Below the pieces are notes generated by a model that saw only the letters and a program-made list of their open reading frames with translations, was not told the origin of the DNA and made no database searches. This document shows positions 45,132 through 53,803 of a DNA stretch of 64,000 nucleotides, piece by piece; the first letter of the stretch is position 1; every line of letters begins with the position of its first letter. Source of the DNA: Bacteroidales bacterium (lineage in GTDB: Bacteria; Bacteroidota; Bacteroidia; Bacteroidales; UBA932); assembly GCA_017469845.1 (NCBI GenBank), contig JAFUFP010000041.1, positions 1-64,000 on the forward strand, in the 5' to 3' direction. A program made the position numbers and the translations under genes.

Positions 45132-46433
45132 ATGAAAAGGGTTCTCGTCATATCATATTATTGGCCTCCTTCCGGAGGTTCCGGCGTCCAGAGGTGGGTG
45201 AAGTTCTCCAAGTATCTTCCCGCCGAAGGATGGCAACCCGTCATCTATACTCCGGAAAATCCCGAACGCCAATCCTTTGACAGGAGTCTTGAGGCTGACG
45301 TTCCTTCGTGTGCGGAAATTGTCAAACGCCCCATCACCGAAATCTATTCCGTATACAGGAACCTGACCGGCAAAGAGGCTTCCAAAAGCGAAGTCAACGT
45401 CGTGAACCACCAGAAGAAATCCCTCGTCGGAAGGATAATGATGTGGATCCGAGGAAACATGTTCATTCCCGATCCGAGAGTCAGCTGGGTAAAACCGTCG
45501 ATAAAATTCCTCAAGGAATACCTGAATGAGCATCCGGTGGATGTTATCGTGAGCACCGGTCCCCCGCATTCCATGCACCTTATCGCAAAAGGTGTCGCAA
45601 AGGCTACCGGCATTCCATGGGTCGCTGATTTCAGGGACCCGTGGACAAAGCTGTTCTACTTCAAGCATCTCCACCTCTCCTCCAGTTCCAGGAAAAAGCA
45701 CGAGAAACTTGAGAAGTCTGTTCTTGATCAGGCAGATACCGTCGTAGCGGTATCCCCTTTTGTACAGGAAGAGTTCCGTCAAATGACCTCAACCCCCGTT
45801 CAGCTCATAACGAACGGTTTCGACCCGGATGATTTCAAGGATGTGGAAGAGAAGGACGGGATGTTCAACCTCACGCATACCGGGCTTTTCGCCTCCGACG
45901 GCAATCCCACCATGTTATGGGAAGCTCTCTCCGAGCTTTGCGGAGAAATCCCTCTTCTGAAGAAATTCCTGCGCATCCGCCTCTGCGGAAAAACAGACCC
46001 CCAGATTACGGATTCCATCAAAGCGGCCGGACTTGAAGGCCATCTCATTGATTTGGGATATCAGCCCCACAACATCGCCACCCGGGAACAGATGAACGCC
46101 AGCGTACTGCTTCTTCCTCTGAGAAAGGAACCCGAATACCGGGCCACCCTTCCCGGAAAGCTGTTCGAATATCTTGGAAGCCTCAACCCGATTTTGGGAA
46201 TCGGACAAAGCGACGGTGCCATGGCCGGAATCCTCTCCTCAACCGGAGCCGGCAAATGCATCGACTGGGACGAAAAGGACAAGATCAAAGATTTCATAAA
46301 AGAACAGTGGCAACGGTTCGTCGACGAAGAATCCGGAGTGGAACCGGGCAACATCCTCCCATATTCCAGGAAATCTACCGCACACCAGATGGCGGCATTG
46401 CTGGACTCTTTGACAGAAAACAAACAACACTAA
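45132..46433 (+). CDS. Glycosyltransferase, GT4-like (GT-B fold)
   Basis: From the ATG at 45132 the 433-residue protein begins MKRVLVISYYWPPSGGSGVQ, a typical N-terminal Rossmann start of GT4 enzymes with the GGxG loop. VSTGPPHSMHLIAKGVAKA and the C-terminal nucleotide-binding part (FEYLGSLNPILGI) are also typical. It transfers a sugar from an activated donor to a surface glycan or lipid, substrate unknown. The YfhO-like gene follows after 18 bases, so the two may act together in envelope glycan assembly. Confidence 0.85.
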   Translation: MKRVLVISYYWPPSGGSGVQRWVKFSKYLPAEGWQPVIYTPENPERQSFDRSLEADVPSCAEIVKRPITEIYSVYRNLTGKEASKSEVNVVNHQKKSLVGRIMMWIRGNMFIPDPRVSWVKPSIKFLKEYLNEHPVDVIVSTGPPHSMHLIAKGVAKATGIPWVADFRDPWTKLFYFKHLHLSSSSRKKHEKLEKSVLDQADTVVAVSPFVQEEFRQMTSTPVQLITNGFDPDDFKDVEEKDGMFNLTHTGLFASDGNPTMLWEALSELCGEIPLLKKFLRIRLCGKTDPQITDSIKAAGLEGHLIDLGYQPHNIATREQMNASVLLLPLRKEPEYRATLPGKLFEYLGSLNPILGIGQSDGAMAGILSSTGAGKCIDWDEKDKIKDFIKEQWQRFVDEESGVEPGNILPYSRKSTAHQMAALLDSLTENKQH

Positions 46434-46451
46434 ACCACCTTTATTCATTAT

Positions 46452-49025
46452 ATGAGCAACAAGGCAAAAACTATCGCGACATATGCGGGAATAGTCCTCT
46501 TCTTCATTTTCCTCGCATACGGATTCGTTCCGCAGGTGCTTACCGGAAAGATCGTAAACCAGAGCGACATTTCGGGATACGTCGGAATGGCGAATGAATC
46601 CAACACCTGGAATGACGCCCACCCGGATGACAGGACGGAGTGGACGAACTCCATGTTCGGTGGAATGCCGACAACGATGCTCAACGGAAACACCAAAGGA
46701 GACTGGACCCAGCCCCTGTACAATCTGCTTCTCATAGGGAAAAGGCCGGCCAGTTACCTCCTGATTTCCCTTCTGGGCGCCTTCCTCCTGATGTTGGCCT
46801 TCGGCATAAACCCTCTCCTTGCCGCCGGTGGAGCCGTTGCGATAACCTTCTGCTCGTACAACATGCAGATCATCCAGGTGGGGCACAACGCCAAGATGTT
46901 GGCATTGGCATATGCCCCTTGGGTACTGGCGGGAGTCGTCTTCACGTACAGGAGCGCTTTCGGAATGTACCGGAAGAAGGCGGAAGACCACGAGAATGAA
47001 GACGGCATCAAAGCATGGCTGCCGAAAACCGTCCTCGGAGCTGTCCTTTTCGCCCTCGCGCTCGGCTTCCAGATCAAAGCCAACCATGTGCAAATAACGT
47101 ATTATCTCGCCATCATCATACTTTGCTATGCCGTAACGCTGATCATATGGATATTCGCCCATAAGGAAAACCGTCATCTCGCCGGCAAATTCTTCACTGC
47201 GTCCGCCCTTCTTCTGGTTGTGGGAATCATCGGAATCGCATCGAACGCGAACCGCCTCATCCCGACATACATCTACACCCAGCAGACAATGAGAGGAGGA
47301 AGCGAACTCAGCCAGGACGGAGACAGCAAGTCCAAGGGACTGGATCTGGAATACGCCACATCGTGGTCCTACGGTTGGGAAGAACTTCCGAACATGATGA
47401 TCGCGAACTTCAACGGAGGTTCCTCTTCCGGAGCCGTCAATCCCGACAAGTCTGCCACAATAAAGCTCCTCAAGAGCGCAGGCCAAACTAATGTCCGCCA
47501 GACGGCTAAGGCTCTTCCGATGTATTGGGGACCCCAGCCCTTCACAGCCGGTCCGATGTATATGGGAGCCATAACCGTTTTCCTGTTCGTTCTGGGACTG
47601 CTGCTGTACAAGGGAAAGGAGAAATGGTGGTTGCTGGTCCCTACGATAATAGGAATATTCCTCGCTCTGGGCCACAACTTCATGGGCTTCACGAAATTCT
47701 GGTACTACCATGTCCCGTTCTACAGCAAGTTCAGGACGGTTTCGATGGCTCTCGTGATTCTTCAGATCACCCTTCCGGTGCTGGGATTCCTTGTCCTTGA
47801 CAGGATCGTCAAACAGAGATACGACAAAAAGGAGTTCACAAAGAAAGGGCTCATCGCCCTCGGATTGACGGGAGGATTCTGCCTGCTGTGCTGGCTCTTC
47901 CCCGGAATAGCCGGCTCGTTCTCCGGAGCAAGTGACTCCCAAATGCAGGAAGAGATCGTATCCGCACTGATGGTGGACAGGGTGATGATATTCCGTCAGG
48001 ATGCGCTCACCTCCCTTTTCCTTATCGCCCTCTCATTCGCACTTCTGTGGTGGTCATATCTTCCAAAGGAAGAGGCGGAAAGCAGAAACAGGAAGGTTCT
48101 TGCCGCGCTCGCCATTTGTGTGATGGTTCTGGTCAATATGTTCGCCATGGGAAAAAGGTATCTCAACGGTGACCACTTCGTGACCCCTAACCAGTTCGAC
48201 AGACAGTTCGTCGCAAGAGCGGTCGACAAGGAAATCTTGGAAGACCCCGAACTGGATTACAGGGTGCTTGATCTGTCGGTTAGCGTCTTCAACGATTCCC
48301 ATCCGAGTTATTTCCACAAGAATATCGGAGGATACAGCCCCGTGAAGCTCCAAAGATACCAGGATCTGATTGACCAATACCTCACGCCGGAAATCAATTC
48401 CATCTACTCCTCAATCCAAAACGCTACTACAATCGGAGAAGCGGAAGACGCTCTTCCTGCACTCCCTGTTCTCTCCATGCTCAATGACAAATACATCATT
48501 TTGGGAGAGGAGGCATACCTGCAGAACAAAAATGCGATGGGAGCATGCTGGTTCGTGGACAAAGCCGTTAGAGCATCTTCCCCCAATGAAGAGATCGCTC
48601 TCCTCGGAAATGCTGACCTTCACAGCAGCGCCATCATCGGAAATGACTTCAGCTCATTTGCTGAGAAAATCCAACCCGGAGACTCTCTGGATACGATTTC
48701 TCTTACTTCTTATGCCCCTAACAGGCTGAAGTACCACTACTCCGCAAAATCCGATCGTGCCGCCATTTTCAGCGAAATCTACTATCCCAACGGATGGACA
48801 GCGACGGTAGACGGCAATCCTGTTGATATATTCAGGGCCAACTGGACTTTGAGAGGAGCCATCCTTCCGGCTGGAGAACATGATGTCGAAATGAGTTTCG
48901 ATCCCAAGTCATACAAGGTCAGCTCGAACATTTCAAGGGCATCGTCGGCCGGACTTCTCCTGCTTCTCATACTGAGCATAGCGGGAATGTATCTTCCCAC
49001 CGGTATCGGCAGGAAAAAAGAATAA
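46452..49025 (+). CDS. YfhO-like multispanning membrane protein (GT-C type)
   Basis: The 857-residue protein has a first membrane segment at about 10-30, at least ten more up to about residue 560, a large extracytoplasmic C-terminal domain, and a last membrane segment at about 825-847. This plan and the segment SWSYGWEELPNMMIANFNGG are typical of the YfhO family in Bacteroidota, regarded as GT-C glycosyltransferases that modify surface polymers. The partner may be the preceding glycosyltransferase. Donor and acceptor are unknown. Confidence 0.8.
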   Translation: MSNKAKTIATYAGIVLFFIFLAYGFVPQVLTGKIVNQSDISGYVGMANESNTWNDAHPDDRTEWTNSMFGGMPTTMLNGNTKGDWTQPLYNLLLIGKRPASYLLISLLGAFLLMLAFGINPLLAAGGAVAITFCSYNMQIIQVGHNAKMLALAYAPWVLAGVVFTYRSAFGMYRKKAEDHENEDGIKAWLPKTVLGAVLFALALGFQIKANHVQITYYLAIIILCYAVTLIIWIFAHKENRHLAGKFFTASALLLVVGIIGIASNANRLIPTYIYTQQTMRGGSELSQDGDSKSKGLDLEYATSWSYGWEELPNMMIANFNGGSSSGAVNPDKSATIKLLKSAGQTNVRQTAKALPMYWGPQPFTAGPMYMGAITVFLFVLGLLLYKGKEKWWLLVPTIIGIFLALGHNFMGFTKFWYYHVPFYSKFRTVSMALVILQITLPVLGFLVLDRIVKQRYDKKEFTKKGLIALGLTGGFCLLCWLFPGIAGSFSGASDSQMQEEIVSALMVDRVMIFRQDALTSLFLIALSFALLWWSYLPKEEAESRNRKVLAALAICVMVLVNMFAMGKRYLNGDHFVTPNQFDRQFVARAVDKEILEDPELDYRVLDLSVSVFNDSHPSYFHKNIGGYSPVKLQRYQDLIDQYLTPEINSIYSSIQNATTIGEAEDALPALPVLSMLNDKYIILGEEAYLQNKNAMGACWFVDKAVRASSPNEEIALLGNADLHSSAIIGNDFSSFAEKIQPGDSLDTISLTSYAPNRLKYHYSAKSDRAAIFSEIYYPNGWTATVDGNPVDIFRANWTLRGAILPAGEHDVEMSFDPKSYKVSSNISRASSAGLLLLLILSIAGMYLPTGIGRKKE

Positions 49026-49130
49026 CGGCATCATAAATCAATCCTGAAAGGAGACCGATCGTTCTTCTGAACAACGGCCTCCTTTTTCAGTTTTTCTGTC
49101 CTTTTCTCTCCGGATGAAAAGCGTCATGCA

Positions 49131-49157
49131 AAACGGCGGACCGATGGCCCGCCGTTT
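49131..49157. terminator. Bidirectional terminator between YfhO-like and EF-G2 genes
   Basis: AAACGGCGG (49131-49139) and CCGCCGTTT (49149-49157) form a perfect 9-bp stem with T-rich sequence outward on both strands. It sits between two convergent genes. Confidence 0.7.
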
Positions 49158-49188
49158 CTTCATGTTCATCAGGTTGATGATTCTTGAC

Positions 49189-51342
49189 TTACTCGTCTTC
49201 CTTCTCCTGAGCTGCGTACTCGGCAAGGAGTTTTGTCTGCACGTCAGCGGGAACAGGCTGGTACTCAGCGAACTTCATCGTGAATGTCGCAGCACCGCCG
49301 GTCAGGGAGCTGAGGGTTGTTGAATACCTGTAGAGCTCTGCGAGAGGAACCCTTGCATGGAGGATTGTGAAGTTTCCGTCCATATCCTGGTTGATGATCA
49401 TACCGCGACGGCCGTTGAGGTCGGACATACAAGGTCCTACATAGTCATTCGGGGTGAGGATATCAACATTGTAGATAGGCTCGAGGATCTTAGGTCCTGC
49501 GATACGGAAGGCCTCCTTGAAGGCATTACGACCAGCGATGATGAAGGCGATTTCCTTGGAATCAACGGGGTGCATCTTACCATCGTAAACATAGACGCGG
49601 ATGTCACGTGCATATGAACCGGTAAGAGGACCTTCGGTCATCTTGTCGTTGATACCCTTGAGGATAGCGGGCATGAAGCCAAGATCGATCGCACCACCGA
49701 CAACGCAGTTGTAGAATTCGAGTTTTCCGCCCCATTCGAGGTCGAAGGACTCGGAAGTCTTGAGGTTGAGGATGGTATCCTTTCCGTCAATCTTGAACTT
49801 GGTGGGAGCGGGCTCACCCTCAACGTAAGGGCAAACGAGCAGATGGACCTCACCGAACTGACCGGCACCACCGGACTGTTTCTTGTGACGGTACTGGGCG
49901 GTAGCGACCTTTGTGATGGTCTCACGATAGGGCACCTTCGGGGCGAAGAGTTCGATATCGAGCTTGAACTCATTCTTGACTCTCCACTTGACGAGGTTGA
50001 TGTGCTGCTCACCCTGGCCACTGAGGATGGTCTGACGGAGTTCCTTGGAATATTCCACGATGATGGTGGGATCCTGAGCGGCGATCTTGTTGAGGGCCTC
50101 TCCGACCTTTGCCTCGTCGTTCTTGTCGACAGCCTTGACAGCGCAACGGTACTTGGCATCAGGGAATACCATGTGCTCGATCGCATCAACTCCGGGAGCA
50201 GCGAGAGTGACATCGGTCTTACCGTTCTTGAGTTTCATGACGCAACCGATATCTCCGGCGTTGATTGAAGAAACCTTCTCCTTCTTCGCTCCGGCGACAG
50301 CGTAGATTGCGGAAAGACGCTCGTTGTTTCCGGTCTCGGGGTTGGTGAGGTCAGCGCCTTCATTGAGGACACCGCTCATAACCTTGAAGTAAGCGACATC
50401 ACCGAGGTGCTGCTCGACAGCGGTCTTGTAAATGAACAGGCTGACGGGAGCGTTGGGATCACAAGTGATTTCACCACCTTCCTTCGTCTTGGCGACTGTT
50501 CCGAGAGGAGAAGCGGCGACATTGATGGTGAATTCCATGAGCCTCTTGACACCGACATCCTTCTTTCCGGAAACGGCGAACACCGGCATGATCTCACCCT
50601 TGGAATATCCTGCACGGAGACCGGCACGGATTTCATCGGTGGTGAGTTCCATGGTGTCGAAGAACTTCATCATGAGGTCATCGTCACCTTCAGCTGCCTT
50701 CTCCATGAGTTCGGAACGGAGTTCTTCGGCCTGATCAGCGTACTCTGCAGGGATTTCGAGCTCTTCGTAGTTGCCGTTCTCATCCTTGAACTTGTAGAAC
50801 TTCTGGGTAAGGACATCAACGATACCGTTGAAATCGGGACCTACGTTGACAGGGAACTGGACGAGGATGATCTTGCTTCCGAAAGCCTCTTTGAGAGAAG
50901 CGATGGTGTGATCCCAGTCAGCCTTCTCAGCATCAAGCTGGTTGACGGCCACGATCATGGGGATACCGTACTGCTTGGCGTAACGGGCGAAGATTTCAGT
51001 ACCGACCTCAACACCCTGGGCTCCGTTTACCACGAGGATTGAATTCTCGCAAACCTTGAAAGCGGCAATAGCGCCTCCGCTGAAATCATCGGAACCGGGG
51101 GCATCGATGATATTGAACTTGGTGTTCAGAACCTCAGCATAGAGGGGAGTCGCATAAACGGACTTCTGGTTCGTCTGCTCGAACTCGGTATTGTCGGAGA
51201 CGGTGTTCTTGGCCTCGACGGTTCCACGCCTGTCGATAACCTTTCCTTCATAAAGCATCGCCTCCGCCAATGTGGTCTTTCCGGATTTGGAACCTCCGAT
51301 AAGGACAACATTGCGGATGTCTTTAGTGAGATAAGATTTCAT
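49189..51342 (-). CDS. fusA2: Elongation factor G paralogue (EF-G2 type)
   Basis: The 717-residue protein has all EF-G domains, with P-loop GGSKSGKTT, domain IV-V text such as GRRGMIINQDMDGNF, and normal length. It differs from housekeeping EF-G at sites that matter for GTP hydrolysis. The switch 2 motif reads DAPGSDDF, with Ser84 where EF-G has the catalytic His of DTPGH. The switch 1 region lacks the ERERGITI motif and reads EFEQTNQKSVYAT. Bacteroidota EF-G2 is reported, from memory, to support translation without GTP hydrolysis under carbon limitation. The symbol is by analogy. Confidence 0.85.
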   Translation of the reverse strand: MKSYLTKDIRNVVLIGGSKSGKTTLAEAMLYEGKVIDRRGTVEAKNTVSDNTEFEQTNQKSVYATPLYAEVLNTKFNIIDAPGSDDFSGGAIAAFKVCENSILVVNGAQGVEVGTEIFARYAKQYGIPMIVAVNQLDAEKADWDHTIASLKEAFGSKIILVQFPVNVGPDFNGIVDVLTQKFYKFKDENGNYEELEIPAEYADQAEELRSELMEKAAEGDDDLMMKFFDTMELTTDEIRAGLRAGYSKGEIMPVFAVSGKKDVGVKRLMEFTINVAASPLGTVAKTKEGGEITCDPNAPVSLFIYKTAVEQHLGDVAYFKVMSGVLNEGADLTNPETGNNERLSAIYAVAGAKKEKVSSINAGDIGCVMKLKNGKTDVTLAAPGVDAIEHMVFPDAKYRCAVKAVDKNDEAKVGEALNKIAAQDPTIIVEYSKELRQTILSGQGEQHINLVKWRVKNEFKLDIELFAPKVPYRETITKVATAQYRHKKQSGGAGQFGEVHLLVCPYVEGEPAPTKFKIDGKDTILNLKTSESFDLEWGGKLEFYNCVVGGAIDLGFMPAILKGINDKMTEGPLTGSYARDIRVYVYDGKMHPVDSKEIAFIIAGRNAFKEAFRIAGPKILEPIYNVDILTPNDYVGPCMSDLNGRRGMIINQDMDGNFTILHARVPLAELYRYSTTLSSLTGGAATFTMKFAEYQPVPADVQTKLLAEYAAQEKEDE

Positions 51343-51413
51343 TTGTGTCGTATAATTTTATGTGATAAAAATCATTGAAAACTGCCTGCATCGGCGGTTT
51401 CGGCATAGTCTTG

Positions 51414-51421
51414 CAAATGTA
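51414..51421 (-). promoter_or_regulatory. -7 element of the EF-G2 promoter
   Basis: TACATTTG on the minus strand (51421-51414) matches TAnnTTTG, with a CTTG 20 bases upstream as a possible -33 element. It would give an untranslated leader of about 65 bases before the ATG at 51342. Confidence 0.6.
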
Positions 51422-51568
51422 ATGAAAAATAATCGGCAAAGCAAGATTAGAAACACCTGAGCGCATAAACTGTTTTATAAAGGGCGTGAAAGAACTCGGA
51501 AACACCCATTTTGGGAGCCTATTTCATCGGTTTTGGCTTACCTGAAAACAGGATTCGGGCATTCTTTT

Positions 51569-51576
51569 TACCTTTG
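51569..51576 (+). promoter_or_regulatory. -7 element of the rnhB promoter
   Basis: TACCTTTG at 51569-51576 matches TAnnTTTG and lies 70 bases before the chosen rnhB start. A good -33 element is not seen. Confidence 0.5.
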
Positions 51577-51646
51577 CGTATCGGTACCGCCCGAAAGCGG
51601 AAACCTTCGCCGATTCCTTTTTGAAAAAACGAACAGACAGCAACAC

Positions 51647-52282
51647 ATGCCGAAAGCACACAAAGTTCCCGGATTGCTTCCCTACATGAACGAGGGGGTC
51701 ATTGAAGCCGGTTGTGACGAAGCCGGAAGAGGTCCTCTGGCCGGTCCCGTTTATGCCGCAGCTGTGATCCTTCCCCCCGACTTCTTCCATCCTCTTTTGA
51801 ATGATTCGAAGAAGATGACGGCAGCCCATAGAGAAGAACTCCGTCCCGTAATAGAGAAAGAGGCCCTCTCTTGGGCCGTGGAAGCCGTACAGCCGGAAGA
51901 AATAGACGAACTCAATATCTTGTTCGCATCGATTACCGGAATGCAACGGGCTGTAAGAAAGCTTTCCGTCAAACCCGAGTTTCTCCTCATAGACGGCAAC
52001 AAATTCAAGCCCTTTGACGGATACAAATACAGAACCGTGGTACACGGGGACGCCACATACGCATCAATAGCCGCGGCTTCGGTTCTCGCGAAAACTTACC
52101 ATGACGAGTTCATGGTCAAATTGTCCCGGCAGTACCCGCAATATGGCTGGGAAAGGAACATGGGATATCCGACCAAGGAACACATCGAGGCCATAAGGGA
52201 GTTCGGATATACACCTTGGCACAGGAAAAGTTTCCACCCGAAAGAACTGGAACCGACGATTTTCGACCTTCCGGTGGAGTAA
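51647..52282 (+). CDS. rnhB: Ribonuclease HII
   Basis: From the ATG at 51647 the 211-residue protein contains AGCDEAGRGPLAGPV with the first catalytic Asp-Glu pair, LLIDGNKF, GDATYASIAAASVLAKTYHDEF and GYPTKEHIEAIREFG, the complete RNase HII set. It cuts RNA in RNA-DNA hybrids and removes ribonucleotides. Earlier in-frame ATG at 51533 precedes the predicted promoter and is rejected. The stretch 52283-52535 holds no recognisable gene. Confidence 0.95.
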   Translation: MPKAHKVPGLLPYMNEGVIEAGCDEAGRGPLAGPVYAAAVILPPDFFHPLLNDSKKMTAAHREELRPVIEKEALSWAVEAVQPEEIDELNILFASITGMQRAVRKLSVKPEFLLIDGNKFKPFDGYKYRTVVHGDATYASIAAASVLAKTYHDEFMVKLSRQYPQYGWERNMGYPTKEHIEAIREFGYTPWHRKSFHPKELEPTIFDLPVE

Positions 52283-52535
52283 AATGCGGCCACGCCATCG
52301 CTAATCGATATATTATTGGAAATACTTGGGATAATTCGAGAAATAATGCATACATTTACAAACAACATGACACTGACGAACTTCACTAGCATCACTTTTG
52401 TCCTTTTCACATGGATTCCCTGTTGACCATTATGTATATCTTCCGAGAGAAGAATACCTCGTTATGTTGCGATGATGTGCAAATTATTATTAAATCAAGT
52501 TCCTCTTGGTTTGAATGGTACTATTGAAAATACAT

Positions 52536-53438
52536 ATGAAAACAATTGTTTGCTGTTTATTATTGTTAGCTTCCGGTGATTACTTCACAAGTAAAGAACT
52601 GAATGAATTGCTTACTCTGTTTATTCAGCAGCTTCATCATAATTCGGATGAAGTAAAAATGCATTTTATTGACGTCTCATACTCAGAATCCGATGACCTG
52701 ATATTCTTAGATTTGACAGACGCTCCTTGGTGGGACTATAAACGGGGCAAGCCTGTACTGCAAGATATGCCATTATTCCTCAGCGATGACGATGAGATCC
52801 GCAGACATAAACTCAAACTTCGCAAGAAGTCTACAAGGATCAAATACGATTATTGTTACCAGGGCTACTACATTCGCCTTATAGGACCTCCAAATTCATT
52901 TTTCAGAAATAGCTTAAATAACTCTTCTTTGCCAGTTGACGATGTAGACAATTGGCAAGTAGCCTTCTTCAGAGATGGCTCCATCAATAAATATTTATCT
53001 TACAAAACAAACTTTTCAGCTGACATAAGTGATATAGAGTCAATCTTCCCAAAGGCAGATTCCTCTATCGAAGAGGAATGGATTCAGTCATACATCTTCA
53101 GGGATTTTGAGGTTGATCATGCCCCGGAATATTTGCCGGGGACAAGTTGCCTGACTGACACTTTAATGCGTCGGTTATCACATTTAACGGAGGAAGATTT
53201 TCATTTAGAGCTTGGTTCGACTATTACATTCAGTTTTTTGGTAAACAGGCAAGGGAAAACTTCACAGTTGAACGTAGAATCGACAGGAAATACTAAACTG
53301 GATCAGGAGATTGAACGTGTAGCATTATCTGTATGCAATGATGGCTTTGCCCCTGCAATACACAGAGGTGAGATTATCAACTGCCGTTGTTGGATAAGTA
53401 TCCTAAAAAGACAGTTGCTGAGAGAGCGATACGACTGA
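52536..53438 (+). CDS. Secreted protein with a TonB-C-like C-terminal domain
   Basis: The ATG at 52536 gives a short hydrophobic export signal (TIVCCLLLLASG). The middle of the protein is not recognised. The last roughly 75 residues, with STITFSFLVNRQGKTSQLNV, STGNTKLDQEIERVALSV and GFAPAIHRGEIINCR, have the strand-helix-strand pattern of TonB C-terminal/TonB-like domains, with the usual periodicity of FxVNxxG and LDxExxR. A periplasmic interaction role is inferred. The gene is more AT-rich than rnhB and the S46 peptidase beside it, which hints at transfer. Confidence 0.55.
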   Translation: MKTIVCCLLLLASGDYFTSKELNELLTLFIQQLHHNSDEVKMHFIDVSYSESDDLIFLDLTDAPWWDYKRGKPVLQDMPLFLSDDDEIRRHKLKLRKKSTRIKYDYCYQGYYIRLIGPPNSFFRNSLNNSSLPVDDVDNWQVAFFRDGSINKYLSYKTNFSADISDIESIFPKADSSIEEEWIQSYIFRDFEVDHAPEYLPGTSCLTDTLMRRLSHLTEEDFHLELGSTITFSFLVNRQGKTSQLNVESTGNTKLDQEIERVALSVCNDGFAPAIHRGEIINCRCWISILKRQLLRERYD

Positions 53439-53568
53439 TCGTTCTCGTTCTCCGAAAGCTATACCCTCTACTGCAACATAAACCTCTACAAGCTCTGTCT
53501 ACTAGACTCTGGAATAGACACGTAACTCGACTGCCGTAAGGGACAATACTCAAAAGCATATCTTCCAA

Positions 53569-53608
53569 CCATGGCGTTCAGCAGTCCTTTCGGACTGGAA
53601 GGCCATGG
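53569..53608. repeat. Two-part hairpin in the intergenic region before the S46 peptidase
   Basis: CCATGGC (53569-53575) pairs with GCCATGG (53602-53608), and inside it CAGTCC pairs with GGACTG around a TTTC loop. No T tract follows, so a simple terminator is unlikely. The rest of 53439-53752 shows nothing recognisable. Confidence 0.5.
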
Positions 53609-53752
53609 GATAATCGTGTGTCTGCGTCACAGATGACTAGGGAGTGCTCGGAAATCAAAAATCTCACTTTTGCAATAGGTATTTGATGCGTCAGTCCTAC
53701 ACACTCTACATTCAGTATGCTTTTATTCTGGCGCACATATCGCTCTTTTGAC

Positions 53753-53760
53753 TATCTTTG
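53753..53760 (+). promoter_or_regulatory. -7 element of the S46 peptidase promoter
   Basis: TATCTTTG at 53753-53760 matches TAnnTTTG, 43 bases before the ATG at 53804. No convincing -33 element is present. Confidence 0.5.
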
Positions 53761-53803
53761 TACTTTGCAGAACATATTACGTTTCAAAATAACAAATCAC
53801 ATC

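Noticed and set aside
46239..47942. 567-codon minus-strand frame opposite the YfhO-like gene
   Set aside because: The plus-strand frame encodes a complete membrane protein with family features; the antisense product has no domain or export logic and low-complexity charged stretches.
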